35,386 nt of DNA from Candidatus Aminicenantota bacterium (GTDB lineage Bacteria; Acidobacteriota; Aminicenantia; UBA2199): the NCBI GenBank assembly GCA_018262835.1, contig JADFDP010000020.1, positions 1 through 35,386 of the forward strand, written 5' to 3'. Made by a program: the position numbers and the translations under genes. Shown piece after piece: positions 1 to 8,467 of this stretch (positions are counted from its first letter, which is position 1; each line of letters begins with the position of its first letter). The notes under the pieces are model-generated. The model ran no database searches, was not told the DNA's origin, and saw nothing but the letters and a program-made list of their open reading frames with translations.

Positions 1-1
1 C

Positions 2-820
2 ATCTGGGCCATGGCGCTGACCGCGTTCCTGTGGAGCATCGCCGGCCTGTTCATCAAGGTGATCGACTGGAATCCCTTCGCCATCGCCGGCATGCGCAGC
101 CTGATCTCGTCGCTGGTCATCTTCGTTTATTTGCGGCGGCCGAAATTCCACTGGTCCCTGCCGCAGATCGGCGCCGCCCTGACCCAGACGGCCACCATGC
201 TGCTTTTCGTGACCGCGAACAAGACGACCACCGCGGCCAACGCCATCCTGCTGCAGTATGTCGGCCCGGTTTTCACCGCCATCATCGGCGCCTGGCTGCT
301 GAAGGAGCGGGCACGCTGGGAGCACTGGCTGGCCTTCGCCTTCGTCGGCGCCGGCATGGTCCTGCTGTTCATGGACAAGCTCGGCGGCGGCCGGCTGCTG
401 GGCAACGTCCTGGCGCTGCTGTCGGGGCTGGTCTTCAGCTTTTACTATATTTTCATGCGCATGCAAAAAAACGAGTCGCCGCTGGAGTCGATCCTGCTGG
501 CCCACTGGCTCACCGCCGCCATCGGCCTGGGCGTCTCCCTGTTTCTGCCGCTGCCGGTTTTCACCTGGGGGGCGGCCGGCGCCATCGCCATGCTGGGAGT
601 ATTCCAGGTCGGCGTCTCGGCCATCCTGTTCACCGCGGCGATCAAGCGCATCCCGGCCGTGTTCGCCAACCTGGTCGCCGTGATCGAGCCGGTGTTCAAC
701 CCGGTCTGGGTCTTCCTGGCCCTGGGCGAAGCGCCGGGGCTGAACGCCATCATCGGCGGGGCGATCATCATCGCCGCGGTGACCGGGGCCTCGATCATCA
801 GCGCGAGACGAACCCATTGA
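2..820 (+). CDS. DMT (EamA) family transporter, 5' partial
   Basis: This is an inner-membrane drug/metabolite-superfamily exporter or permease; the substrate cannot be told. The visible part is almost wholly hydrophobic, with about nine predicted membrane helices. It has the internal two-fold repeat of EamA proteins, the second half starting near the GNVLALLSGLVFSF segment. The first ATG in the track is at 11, but the frame stays open to the window edge and reads IWA just before it. Family members usually have a longer N-terminus, so the true start probably lies outside the window. It ends in TGA ahead of a fold-back repeat. It shares no operon with yjbQ, which runs the other way. Family assignment is firm, specificity unknown. 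Confidence 0.85.
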   Translation: MWAMALTAFLWSIAGLFIKVIDWNPFAIAGMRSLISSLVIFVYLRRPKFHWSLPQIGAALTQTATMLLFVTANKTTTAANAILLQYVGPVFTAIIGAWLLKERARWEHWLAFAFVGAGMVLLFMDKLGGGRLLGNVLALLSGLVFSFYYIFMRMQKNESPLESILLAHWLTAAIGLGVSLFLPLPVFTWGAAGAIAMLGVFQVGVSAILFTAAIKRIPAVFANLVAVIEPVFNPVWVFLALGEAPGLNAIIGGAIIIAAVTGASIISARRTH

Positions 821-830
821 ACTGAAGAGG

Positions 831-936
831 CAGGTTCGAAGTTCGAAGTTTAAGAAAAAAGTATTAGTTCGAACCCTTTGCAGTTGATTCCGGTTTCTTC
901 AACGTCGAACATCGAACCTCGAACATCGAACCTCAT
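831..936. repeat. Fold-back repeat with NTCGAAC arms
   Basis: The left arm carries GTTCGAA words and the right arm carries four tandem 7-base NTCGAAC words. The arms are inverted relative to each other around about 45 bases of unrelated sequence. It sits between two convergent genes and slightly overlaps the end of yjbQ. It is one of many copies of this word family in the window. Confidence 0.75.
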
Positions 937-1352
937 TCCCCGATGATCTTCACCAGCACTCTCTTCTTGCGCCGGCCGTCGAACTCGCCATAGAATATCT
1001 GCTCCCAGGGGCCGAAGTCCAGGCGGCCCTGCGTGACGGCAACGACCACCTCGCGGCCCATGACCTGGCGCTTGAGATGGGCGTCGCCGTTGTCCTCGCC
1101 ACTGAGGTTGTGGCGGTAGGCCGCAACCGGCTCGTGCGGAGCCAGTTTCTCCAGCCACTTTTCGTAGTCCTGGTGCAGTCCGGATTCGTCGTCGTTGATG
1201 AATACCGAGGACGTGATGTGCATGGCGTTGACCAGGGCCAGCCCCTCCTGTACGCCGCTTTCATTCAATGCCAGCTCCACCTCGGGCGTGATGTTGATGA
1301 ACGCCCGCCGGTGCGGCGTCTGGAACCACAGTTCCTTTCTATAGCTTTTCAT
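933..1352 (-). CDS. yjbQ: YjbQ / UPF0047 family protein
   Basis: This is a small cytoplasmic protein of the YjbQ (UPF0047) family, whose members have been reported to have weak thiamine-phosphate synthase activity; the physiological role is unsettled. The translation shows family hallmarks in order: an N-terminal strand with PHRRAF, the [16 protein letters not shown] segment, AAYRHN followed by [11 protein letters not shown], and the C-terminal [19 protein letters not shown] block. Length is 139 residues, normal for the family. The track ORF starts 12 codons earlier, but homologues begin near [17 protein letters not shown] box also lies exactly six bases before that ATG, which supports the shorter start and a leaderless message. 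It is a single-gene unit. Confidence 0.9.
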   Translation of the reverse strand: MKSYRKELWFQTPHRRAFINITPEVELALNESGVQEGLALVNAMHITSSVFINDDESGLHQDYEKWLEKLAPHEPVAAYRHNLSGEDNGDAHLKRQVMGREVVVAVTQGRLDFGPWEQIFYGEFDGRRKKRVLVKIIGE

Positions 1353-1358
1353 CAGCCG

Positions 1359-1388
1359 ATTATAGCTGAATAATATATAGATGGACAA
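1359..1388 (-). promoter_or_regulatory. Predicted promoter of yjbQ, leaderless geometry
   Basis: Reading the minus strand, a perfect TATAAT (1364-1359) follows TTGTCC (1388-1383) with an 18-base spacer. The -10 box ends six bases before the ATG, so transcription should begin at or next to the start codon and leave no room for a ribosome binding site. Confidence 0.5.
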
Positions 1389-1390
1389 GA

Positions 1391-1497
1391 ACTCGGTGTA
1401 AGGTGTAGGGCGTAGGGTTTAGGGTAAGAGAAGGCAAACAAAATTGCCAGTGGCTTTTTCTTGCCTTACGCCTTACACCTTGCACCTTACGCCGAGT
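1391..1497. repeat. Fold-back element with ACTCGG(T/C)GTAAGG ends
   Basis: The element opens with ACTCGGTGTAAGG and closes with its near-perfect reverse complement CCTTACGCCGAGT (12 of 13). Inside the left end are degenerate GTAGGG/GTAAGG words. Inside the right end are CCTTACACC/CCTTACGCC words. The centre holds a smaller GGCAA...TTGCC hairpin. Half-copies of this end sequence recur around 32,920-32,950 and 33,890-34,075. Confidence 0.8.
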
Positions 1498-1516
1498 CCT
1501 TCCCTGATCTTATTGT

Positions 1517-1545
1517 TTGACAATTCGCGCCTGGTTCTTTAATAT
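1517..1545 (+). promoter_or_regulatory. Predicted sigma70-type promoter of the purine-type cluster
   Basis: TTGACA (1517-1522), a 17-base spacer and TAATAT (1540-1545) precede the membrane-protein gene. Transcription would start near 1552. The leader then holds a five-base-pair hairpin (GGCTC, loop TCAAC, GAGCC, 1552-1566) just upstream of the Shine-Dalgarno AGAGG. Confidence 0.55.
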
Positions 1546-1578
1546 TAACGAGGCTCTCAACGAGCCCCAGAGGTGCGC

Positions 1579-2268
1579 ATGGCTGTCCATAACGAGTCCT
1601 TGTCCTGGAAATTTTATTTGCTGAATATCATCCTGCTGGGGGCGCTCCTGGGCCTGGTCGAGGCCGGCCTGGGCGGCTTCATCCGCAAAGCCGGCCTGCC
1701 CCTCAGGGGGCCGCTGGTGACCGGCATGGGATTCGCCCTCATGGCCCTGGGGCTGGCCGTGTTCAAGCAGGCGCGGGTGATCCCCGGCATCGCCGTCATC
1801 GGTGTCTTGAGCAAGTGGCTGGCCGTGCCGCTGCTGGGCCTGCCCCTGTTCTGCCAGGCCAACGCCCACCTGGCCATCCTGCTCAACGGCGCTTTCCTGT
1901 TCGCCGCGGTGGGGATGTTCAAAAGGCGCGTGGCCGGAGGCTGGCGGCCGAAGAGCGCCGTGGCTTTTGGGGCGGCTTTTGGCGCGGGCGCCTCCTTTTT
2001 CGCCCTGGGCCGCTTCGTCGCCCCCTGCCGCCACCTGCTCTCTTTCCATTATGCCGGGGGCGCCGCCGCCTACATGCTCACCCGCGTCGTCCCCGCCGCC
2101 CTGCTGGCGGCATTGTTGTTCCCGCTGGGCTACGCTTTGGGCCGGAAACTGGAGGCCATGATCGTGCCCTTATGGCTGCAAAAAAAATGGTTTGTCTTTC
2201 CGGTTTTTTCCGCGTTCACCCTGGCCTGCGTCGGGCTGACGGTTTGGCTGATCTCAACCGGTTTTTAG
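1579..2268 (+). CDS. Polytopic membrane protein of unknown function, first gene of the purine-type cluster
   Basis: I do not recognise the family. The 229-residue product is strongly hydrophobic, with about six membrane helices and few charged loops (for example FKRRVAGGWRPKS mid-protein and PLWLQKKW near the end). I see no signal peptide or soluble domain. The track begins at a GTG at 1573; I prefer the ATG at 1579 because AGAGG lies five bases upstream. It is followed after 22 bases by the iron-sulfur/FAD subunit on the same strand and has its own consensus promoter. A role in taking up the cluster's substrate is an inference from position only; its size and topology resemble small substrate-binding membrane components, but no motif proves it. 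Confidence 0.65.
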   Translation: MAVHNESLSWKFYLLNIILLGALLGLVEAGLGGFIRKAGLPLRGPLVTGMGFALMALGLAVFKQARVIPGIAVIGVLSKWLAVPLLGLPLFCQANAHLAILLNGAFLFAAVGMFKRRVAGGWRPKSAVAFGAAFGAGASFFALGRFVAPCRHLLSFHYAGGAAAYMLTRVVPAALLAALLFPLGYALGRKLEAMIVPLWLQKKWFVFPVFSAFTLACVGLTVWLISTGF

Positions 2269-2290
2269 GACTGGGACCGCGGCTCAAGTG

Positions 2291-3715
2291 ATGAACAGGG
2301 AAATGGCTTTCTTTTTGAACGGTACGGCGGTGCGCAGCACCCTGCCGCCCGGGACCGTGCTCCTCGATTTCATCCGCCGCGACCAACGCCTGACCGGCAC
2401 GCGCGAAGGCTGCCGCGAAGGCGATTGCGGCGCCTGCACCGTCCTGCTGGGCCGCTTGGAAAACGGCGCTGTCCGCTATCGGGCCGTGGTTTCCTGCCTG
2501 CTGCCCCTGGCCGAGGCCGAAAGCTGCCATGTGGTCACCATCGAGGGGCTGAACGGCAAAGACCTGACCCCGGTGCAGCAGGCCTTGGTCAGCGAAGGGG
2601 GCAGCCAGTGCGGCTTCTGCACCCCGGGCATGGTCGTCAGCCTGACCAGCTTCCTGCTCAACAGCCGGGAACTGCAGAGCGATGAGGCCATCACGGCCAT
2701 CGAGGGCAACCTCTGCCGCTGCACCGGCTATGTTTCGATCCGCCGAGCCGTGGAAAAGCTGCTGCGCCAGGTCCGCCCCGGGCTGCAGGCCGCTCCCGAC
2801 CGGCTGGCGGCGCTTTGCGGGCTGGGCATTTTGCCCGCTTATTTTCCCGCCATGCCCGCGCGCCTGTCGGCCCTGGCGGCGGGAGCGCCCCGGGAGCCGG
2901 GCCCGGGAAAAACCGCCGTGGTCGTGGCCGGCGGCACCGACCTTTACGTGCAGCGAGGCAGCGAGCTTCCGGAAAAAGAACTGCGACTCCTCTCCCGGCA
3001 GCCGGGATTTTCCGGGATCTGGCCGTCCGCCGGCCGCATCTTCATCGGCGCCGCCACGACCGTGGCCGAAATCATGGAATCGTCCTTGCTGGCGGCCGCC
3101 CTGCCCGGGCTGGCCGCCTGCCTGGGCCGGGTCTCCTCCACCCAGGTCCGCAACCGGGCCACCGTCGGCGGCAACATCGTCAACGCCTCGCCCATCGGCG
3201 ACCTGAGCGTCATCGCCCTGGCCCTGGACGCCGGCATCGGGTTGCGCGGCCGCGGCCGTGTGCGCGAAATGGCCCTGCGCGATTTCTTCCTGGGCTACAA
3301 AAAGCTGGCTTTGCGAAAAAACGAGACCGTGGCCTGGATCAGCGTGCCGCTGACTAAAAACGGCGTCTCCTTCCATTTCGAGAAGGTGGCCCGGCGCCAA
3401 TACCAGGATATCGCCTCGGTAAATTCGGCCCTGGGCCTGGAAATGGCCGGGGAACGCATCGCGGCCGCCCATGTTTCGGCCGGCGGCGTGGCCCCGGTGC
3501 CCTTGTACTTGCGCGCCGCATCGGCATTTTTAATCGGTAAAACGGTCTCGCCGGCCTTGGTCAGGGAATGGGCCGCCATAGCCGAAACCGAGATCGCCCC
3601 GATCAGCGATGTCCGCGGTTCGGCGCCATACAAGAAATCGCTGCTGCGCCGCCTGCTGTTCGCCCATTTCCTGGACTTGTTCCCCGGGCGCCTGAATGCC
3701 GGAGAACTGCCGTGA
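2291..3715 (+). CDS. Xanthine dehydrogenase-type small subunit: [2Fe-2S] and FAD domains fused
   Basis: This is the electron-transfer subunit of a molybdenum hydroxylase, passing electrons from the Mo site through two [2Fe-2S] centres to FAD. Residues about 1-165 hold the plant-type cluster motif (GCREGDCGACTVLLG) and the helical second cluster (CGFCTPGM ... GNLCRCTGY). Residues about 175-470 are the FAD-binding domain, with VAGGTDLYVQ and ATVGGNIVNASPIGD. Length is 474 residues, right for the bacterial fused form; in the E. coli ygf cluster these domains are split between YgfM and XdhD. The start is the ATG at 2291, though GTG 2288 or ATG 2303 are possible because no good ribosome binding site is visible. 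It overlaps the Mo subunit by four bases (GTGA), so the two are surely co-translated. Confidence 0.93.
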   Translation: MNREMAFFLNGTAVRSTLPPGTVLLDFIRRDQRLTGTREGCREGDCGACTVLLGRLENGAVRYRAVVSCLLPLAEAESCHVVTIEGLNGKDLTPVQQALVSEGGSQCGFCTPGMVVSLTSFLLNSRELQSDEAITAIEGNLCRCTGYVSIRRAVEKLLRQVRPGLQAAPDRLAALCGLGILPAYFPAMPARLSALAAGAPREPGPGKTAVVVAGGTDLYVQRGSELPEKELRLLSRQPGFSGIWPSAGRIFIGAATTVAEIMESSLLAAALPGLAACLGRVSSTQVRNRATVGGNIVNASPIGDLSVIALALDAGIGLRGRGRVREMALRDFFLGYKKLALRKNETVAWISVPLTKNGVSFHFEKVARRQYQDIASVNSALGLEMAGERIAAAHVSAGGVAPVPLYLRAASAFLIGKTVSPALVREWAAIAETEIAPISDVRGSAPYKKSLLRRLLFAHFLDLFPGRLNAGELP

Positions 3716-5967
3716 AGCAGAACGATATCTATTTCCACGCGCGCGGCGAATCGCTTTTCACCGATGACCTGGACGATTTTCCCGGGCTGCTGCACGCCGC
3801 GGCGTTGCCCTCGCCCCTGGCCCACGGCCGCATCGCAAGGCTGGACGTTGAAGCGGCGCGCAGGATGCCGGGTGTGGCCGCGGTATTCACCGCCGCCGAC
3901 ATCCCGGGCGAGAACCAGATCGGCGGCATCATCCCCGATGAACCCCTGCTGGCCGACAGGGAAGTCCATTTCATCGGTCAGCCGGTGGCCCTGGCGGCGG
4001 CCGCGACTCCGCTCCTGGCCCGGCGGGCCCTGGCGGCCGTGGAACTCGAGATCGAGGAACTTCCTGCCGTCCTGGATCCGCGCCAGGCTGCCGCCGAAAA
4101 CCTGCTGATCTCGCCGGCGCGCACCTTCGCCTGCGGCGACGTCGAACAGGCCTGGCCGGCCTGTTCCCTGGTGGTCGCCGGCAGGGTCGACTCGGGCGGC
4201 CAGGAGCATTTGTACCTGGAAACCCAGGCCGCCGTGGCCGTACCCGGCGAAAAAGACACCCTGCGCGTGATCTCGGCCACCCAGTCGCCCGCCGTGGTGC
4301 AGCGCATCACCGCCCGCGTGCTGGGCATGCCCATGAGCCAGGTGGCGGTCGAGGTCTTCCGCCTGGGCGGCGCCTTCGGCGGCAAGGAGGACCAGGCCAC
4401 GGCCTGGGCCGTGCTGGCGGCCCTGGCGGCGCGCCGGCTGCGCCGGCCGGTCAAGCTGGTCCTGAACCGCGGCGAGGACATGCGCCTGACCGGCAAGCGC
4501 CACCCGTACTCTTCGGATTTCAAGATCGGCCTGGACGGCGCCGGCCGGATCCTGGCCTACGAGGTGACCTACTACCAGAACGCGGGCGCCGCCGCCGACC
4601 TTTCGCCCGCCATCCTGGAGCGCACGCTGTTCCACGCCACCAACAGCTACCGTATCCCCAACGTCAAAGCCACGGGCATCTCCTGCCGCACCCACCTGCC
4701 GCCCTTCACCGCCTTCCGCGGTTTCGGCGGCCCCCAGGCCATGTTCGTGCTGGAGGCGGCCATTTTCCAGGCCGCGGAGAAACTGGGGCTGGACGCGGCC
4801 GCATTGCAGGAAAAGAACCTGCTCAGCGAAGGCGACGGATTCCCCTATGGCCAGAAGGTAAAAAACTGCCGGGCCCGACGCTGCTGGGACGAGGCGGTCT
4901 CGTCTTTCGACCTGGCCGGGGCCCGGGCCAGGGTCCGGGCATTCAATGTCGCCAACGCCCTCAGCAAAAAGGGGCTGGCCCTGATGCCGGTGTGCTTCGG
5001 CATCTCGTTTACCAGCACCCACCTGAACCAGGCCGGAGCCCTGGTCCACGTCTACACCGACGGCAGCGTCTCGGTCTCCAGCGGCGCGGTGGAAATGGGC
5101 CAGGGGGTGAACAACAAGATCCTGCGGGTGGCGGCGCGCACTCTGGGCATATCCCAGGCGCGCCTGCGCATGGAGAGCACGTGCACCCAGCGGGTGGCCA
5201 ACACCTCGCCCACCGCGGCCTCGACCGGCGCCGACCTGAACGGCAGGGCGGTCGAACTGGCCTGCGCGGAGATCCGCCGGCGCTTGCTGCGGCTGGCGGC
5301 CGAAAAACTGTCAAGCGCCGATGCGGCCGGATTGGCGATCCGATCTGAAACGGTTTGGCTCAACGGCGCGGCGACCGATCTGACATGGGGAAAACTGGTG
5401 CAGGCCGCGTATTTCGGCCGCGTCAACCTGAGCGCCCAGGCCCACTACGCCACGCCCGGCATCCATTTCGACCGCACCCGGGAAAAGGGCGAACCCTTCG
5501 CCTACCACGTCTTCGGCACCGCCATCGTCGAAGCCACCATCGATGGCCTGCGCGGCACCTGTACCGTCGATTCGGTGCGGGCGGTCCACGACGCCGGCTC
5601 CAGCCTGAATCCGCTGGCCGACCGCGGCCAGGCCGAAGGCGGCATCGTGCAGGGCGTCGGCTGGATGACGCTCGAGGAGCTGCTGTATTCGCCAAAGGGC
5701 CGGCTGCTCACCGACACCCTCTCCACCTACAAGGTGCCCGACATCCGCACGGCGCCGGCGGAGATCGATGTCCGCTTTTTGCAGGACGCTCCCAACCCCG
5801 CCGCGGTCATGAACAGCAAGGCGGTCGGCGAACCGCCCTTCATGTACGGCATCGGCGCCTATTTCGCCCTGCTGGCCGCCATGCGCGCCTTCCGCCCCGG
5901 CCAGGCGCTGCCGTACGCCGCGCCCCTGACCAACGAAAAGGTGCTGGCCTGGCTCGAAGAAAAATAA
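3712..5967 (+). CDS. Xanthine dehydrogenase-type molybdopterin-binding subunit
   Basis: This is the catalytic subunit of a molybdenum hydroxylase (xanthine dehydrogenase/aldehyde oxidase family). Visible signatures are GGAFGGKEDQ, AFRGFGGPQA, the EMGQGVNNKI loop and a C-terminal KAVGEPPF, whose Glu matches the family's catalytic base. The track ORF starts at 3568, but that part overlaps the upstream gene in another frame. The real start is GTG at 3712 (VKQNDIYFHARGES), giving 751 residues. Context with ygeY, ygeW, ygfK and ygeX points to purines (urate, xanthine or hypoxanthine) as substrate. In several anaerobes such enzymes carry a labile selenium cofactor, which cannot be seen from sequence. 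I found no in-frame TGA that would suggest selenocysteine. Confidence 0.93.
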   Translation: MKQNDIYFHARGESLFTDDLDDFPGLLHAAALPSPLAHGRIARLDVEAARRMPGVAAVFTAADIPGENQIGGIIPDEPLLADREVHFIGQPVALAAAATPLLARRALAAVELEIEELPAVLDPRQAAAENLLISPARTFACGDVEQAWPACSLVVAGRVDSGGQEHLYLETQAAVAVPGEKDTLRVISATQSPAVVQRITARVLGMPMSQVAVEVFRLGGAFGGKEDQATAWAVLAALAARRLRRPVKLVLNRGEDMRLTGKRHPYSSDFKIGLDGAGRILAYEVTYYQNAGAAADLSPAILERTLFHATNSYRIPNVKATGISCRTHLPPFTAFRGFGGPQAMFVLEAAIFQAAEKLGLDAAALQEKNLLSEGDGFPYGQKVKNCRARRCWDEAVSSFDLAGARARVRAFNVANALSKKGLALMPVCFGISFTSTHLNQAGALVHVYTDGSVSVSSGAVEMGQGVNNKILRVAARTLGISQARLRMESTCTQRVANTSPTAASTGADLNGRAVELACAEIRRRLLRLAAEKLSSADAAGLAIRSETVWLNGAATDLTWGKLVQAAYFGRVNLSAQAHYATPGIHFDRTREKGEPFAYHVFGTAIVEATIDGLRGTCTVDSVRAVHDAGSSLNPLADRGQAEGGIVQGVGWMTLEELLYSPKGRLLTDTLSTYKVPDIRTAPAEIDVRFLQDAPNPAAVMNSKAVGEPPFMYGIGAYFALLAAMRAFRPGQALPYAAPLTNEKVLAWLEEK

Positions 5968-5976
5968 GGAGCGCTC

Positions 5977-7167
5977 ATGGATAAAACCGCCGAAAAAGTG
6001 CTGCAGCTGGCCGAACAATACCGGGACTACACAACGCAGAACCTTTCGCGCCTGGTCAGGATCAAGTCGACCTCGGGCAAGGAACAGGAGATGGCCGCCG
6101 AGCTGCAGCGGCTGATGAGGGAGTCGCGCTTCGACAGCGTACGCCTCGACGGCCTGGGCAGCGTTCACGGCCGCGTCGGTCATGGCAAGCGCCTGCTGGC
6201 CATCGACGCCCACATCGACACCGTGGACCAGGGCAACCTCGAGAACTGGAGCGAGCCGCCCTTTTCCGGCCGCATCGCCGACGGCTTCGTGCACGGCCGC
6301 GGCAGCGTCGACCAGAAGGGGGGAGCGGCGGCCATGGTCACGGCCGGCCGTATCCTGAAGGATCTGGGGTTGCCAGATGACTTCTCGGTCCTCTTTACCG
6401 GCACGGTCATGGAGGAGGATTGCGACGGCTTGTGCTGGAAATACATCATCGAAGAGGAGAAAATCCGGCCCGAGTTGGTGATCAGCACCGAGCCGACCGC
6501 CCTGGGCGTCTACCGCGGCCAGCGCGGCCGCATGGAGATGCATGTCAGCTTCAAGGGGCTGTCGTCGCATGGCTCGGCGCCCGAGCGGGGCAGGAACGCC
6601 ATCTTCATGGGGGCGCGCGCCTGCCTGGAAATCGAAAAGCTGAACGAGCGCCTGGCCGGTGACGATTTTCTGGGCAAGGGCTCGGTCACGGTCAGCGAAT
6701 TCGTCTCGGGCTCGCCCTCGCTCTGCGCCGTCGCCGATTATGCGCGCATCCACCTCGACCGCCGCCTCACGACCGGCGAGACCAAGGAAACGGCGCTGGC
6801 CGAAGTGCGCGCGCTGGTCGCCGGGCAGTCCGCCAGCGTCGAGGTGCTGGAGTATCGCGAAAAGGCCTATACCGGAATGGAATACGGCATGGAAAAGTAC
6901 TACCCGACCTGGACCGTCGCTGCCGCCCATCCCGCGGTTTCCCGCGCCCAAGGAGTCTTCCGCGCGCTTTTCAACGAGGAGCCGCGCGTGGACAAGTGGA
7001 CCTTTTCGACCAACGGCATCGCCATCACCGGCATCCACGGCATCCCCTGCATCGGCTTCGGCCCCGGCGACGAGGTCATGGCCCACGCGCCCAACGAGAA
7101 GGTCGCCATCGACGACCTGGTCAAAGCTTCCGCATTTTATGCGCTGTACGCGTTGAGCATGAAGTGA
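5977..7167 (+). CDS. ygeY: YgeY-type M20 family zinc hydrolase
   Basis: This is a cytoplasmic M20-family metal-dependent amidohydrolase/peptidase of the YgeY group, named in databases as a selenium-metabolism-linked hydrolase. Zinc-site features are visible in order: DAHIDTV, GRGSVDQKGG (metal-bridging Asp), the VMEEDCDG segment with the general-base Glu, and STEPT. The dimerisation/lid domain follows (about residues 180-290). Near the end lie TNGIAITGIHGIPCIGFGPGDE and AHAPNEKV, where the final metal-binding His of such enzymes falls. Length is 396, as in E. coli YgeY. The ATG at 5977 has a TAAGGAG ribosome binding site that includes the stop codon of the upstream gene, nine bases away. It probably hydrolyses a C-N bond in an intermediate of ring-opened purine; the exact substrate is not established here. 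Confidence 0.93.
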   Translation: MDKTAEKVLQLAEQYRDYTTQNLSRLVRIKSTSGKEQEMAAELQRLMRESRFDSVRLDGLGSVHGRVGHGKRLLAIDAHIDTVDQGNLENWSEPPFSGRIADGFVHGRGSVDQKGGAAAMVTAGRILKDLGLPDDFSVLFTGTVMEEDCDGLCWKYIIEEEKIRPELVISTEPTALGVYRGQRGRMEMHVSFKGLSSHGSAPERGRNAIFMGARACLEIEKLNERLAGDDFLGKGSVTVSEFVSGSPSLCAVADYARIHLDRRLTTGETKETALAEVRALVAGQSASVEVLEYREKAYTGMEYGMEKYYPTWTVAAAHPAVSRAQGVFRALFNEEPRVDKWTFSTNGIAITGIHGIPCIGFGPGDEVMAHAPNEKVAIDDLVKASAFYALYALSMK

Positions 7168-7171
7168 GCCC

Positions 7172-7310
7172 AGTGACGAGTGACAAGTGACGAGTGACGA
7201 GGAAGAAGAACTGCAAGAAATCGACTTAATGCGGTCCCTTGTCAATCGGTCGAGGTCGGTTCATGCGACTTTCTCTTTCTTGTCACTTGTCACTTGTTAC
7301 TTGTCACTTT
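7172..7310. repeat. Fold-back element of GTGACAAGT words inside the operon
   Basis: The left arm (7172-7201) has four tandem (A)GTGAC(G/A)AG words. The right arm (7280-7310) has the inverse, TTGTCACTTGTCAC. About 78 unrelated bases lie between. It sits between ygeY and the ygeW promoter. A transcript could fold into a long imperfect stem. Confidence 0.8.
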
Positions 7311-7330
7311 AGGTCGATATACGCTTCATT

Positions 7331-7359
7331 TTGACATACGCTGGCACTAATGCTATATT
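7331..7359 (+). promoter_or_regulatory. Strong consensus promoter of ygeW
   Basis: A perfect TTGACA (7331-7336), a 17-base spacer and TATATT (7354-7359) with an extended TGC in front. The predicted start near 7366 gives a leader of about 22 bases containing AAGGAG at 7376-7381. The cluster is therefore likely transcribed as at least two units. Confidence 0.75.
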
Positions 7360-7387
7360 TTTCACTAACAAAACCAAGGAGCGAGCC

Positions 7388-8410
7388 ATGAACTCGATCT
7401 TCCATAACCGCCATTTCATCACTGAGGATGACTGGAGCAAGAACGACCTCGACACCGTCTTCGAAACGGCCTTCGACCTGAAGAAAAGATTCGCCCTGGG
7501 CGAGCCGCACCGGCTGCTGCGGGACAAGACGCTGTTCATGATCTTTTTCGAGCAGTCGACGCGCACGCGCAACTCCATGGAAGCGGGCATGACCCAGCTC
7601 GGCGGCCACGCCCACGACCTGACCGCCGACAAGATGCAGATCTCCCACGGCGAATCGGCCAAAGATACGGCCATCATCCTCTCGCGCATGGGCCACGGCA
7701 TCGCCGCGCGCAACTGCTTCTACGGCAGCGGCAACGCCTACCTTAACGAGATGGCCCGGCATGCCAAGTGCCCGGTGATGAGCCTGCAGGACGACGTCTA
7801 CCACCCCTTCCAGGGGCTGGCCGATCTGATGACCATTTTCGAGCACTTCGGCCGCGACCCCAGGGGCTTGAAGGTGACGGTCTCCTGGGCCTACGCCGAA
7901 TCGCACGCCAAGCCTCTTTCCGTGCCCCAGACGCAGATCCTCCTCTTCCCGCGCTACGGCCTGGACGTCACCGTGGCCCATCCTCCCGATTTTCCGCTGA
8001 ACCAGGCGATCGTCGACAAGGCCAGGCTCAACGCCAAGGCCGGCGGCGGCAAGCTGAGCTTCACCCACGACATGGACGAGGCGGTCAAGGGGGCGCAGGT
8101 GGTCATCCCCAAGAACTGGGGCGGTTTCGGCCGCTACGCCGTCGACGAATACCTGAAAAACGAGGCGGAGTGCAAAAAAGAGATGGCCGCCCGTTTGGCC
8201 AAGCACAAGGACTGGATCTTCGACCGCCGCCGCGCCCGGCTGGCCGACCGCGATGTCAAGCTGATGCACGCCCTGCCGGCGGACCGCAACCGCGAGGTGA
8301 CCGACGAGGTGATCGACGACGAGGCGATCTCCCTCGTCTACGATGAGGCCGAGAACCGGCTGCATACGGCCAAGGCCATCATGGCCCTGACCATGGGCGG
8401 CCGCGGCTGA
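7388..8410 (+). CDS. ygeW: YgeW-family carbamoyltransferase
   Basis: This is a member of the aspartate/ornithine carbamoyltransferase superfamily that moves a carbamoyl group between carbamoyl phosphate and an amine. Residues about 55-65 carry the carbamoyl-phosphate loop (EQSTRTRNSM). HPFQGLADL and HALPADRNREV correspond to the family's HPxQ and HCLP motifs. The segment SWAYAESHAKPLSVPQ closely matches E. coli YgeW, a group described as knotted and of unknown substrate. At 340 residues it is about 50 shorter than E. coli YgeW, lacking part of the N-terminus and the C-terminal tail. I chose the ATG at 7388 (AAGGAG six bases upstream) over the track start at 7331, which lies on the promoter. 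In purine breakdown it could run in reverse, phosphorolysing a ureido intermediate to yield carbamoyl phosphate; that is inference. Confidence 0.92.
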   Translation: MNSIFHNRHFITEDDWSKNDLDTVFETAFDLKKRFALGEPHRLLRDKTLFMIFFEQSTRTRNSMEAGMTQLGGHAHDLTADKMQISHGESAKDTAIILSRMGHGIAARNCFYGSGNAYLNEMARHAKCPVMSLQDDVYHPFQGLADLMTIFEHFGRDPRGLKVTVSWAYAESHAKPLSVPQTQILLFPRYGLDVTVAHPPDFPLNQAIVDKARLNAKAGGGKLSFTHDMDEAVKGAQVVIPKNWGGFGRYAVDEYLKNEAECKKEMAARLAKHKDWIFDRRRARLADRDVKLMHALPADRNREVTDEVIDDEAISLVYDEAENRLHTAKAIMALTMGGRG

Positions 8411-8467
8411 ATCCGCCCGGGGGACGGGCCGTGTTCGAAAAATTTGCCATGACGGCGAAGCGGGCGC

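Noticed and set aside
3295-5049. 584-residue antisense ORF across the molybdenum hydroxylase genes
   Set aside because: It is a GC-driven shadow frame rich in Gly, Gln, Arg and His with no domain, opposite two certain genes.
3712-5967. Selenocysteine codon in the molybdenum hydroxylase
   Set aside because: The frame has no internal TGA; any selenium would be a cofactor and not an amino acid.
5311-7245. 644-residue antisense ORF under the Mo subunit and ygeY
   Set aside because: Shadow frame without motifs or a ribosome binding site.
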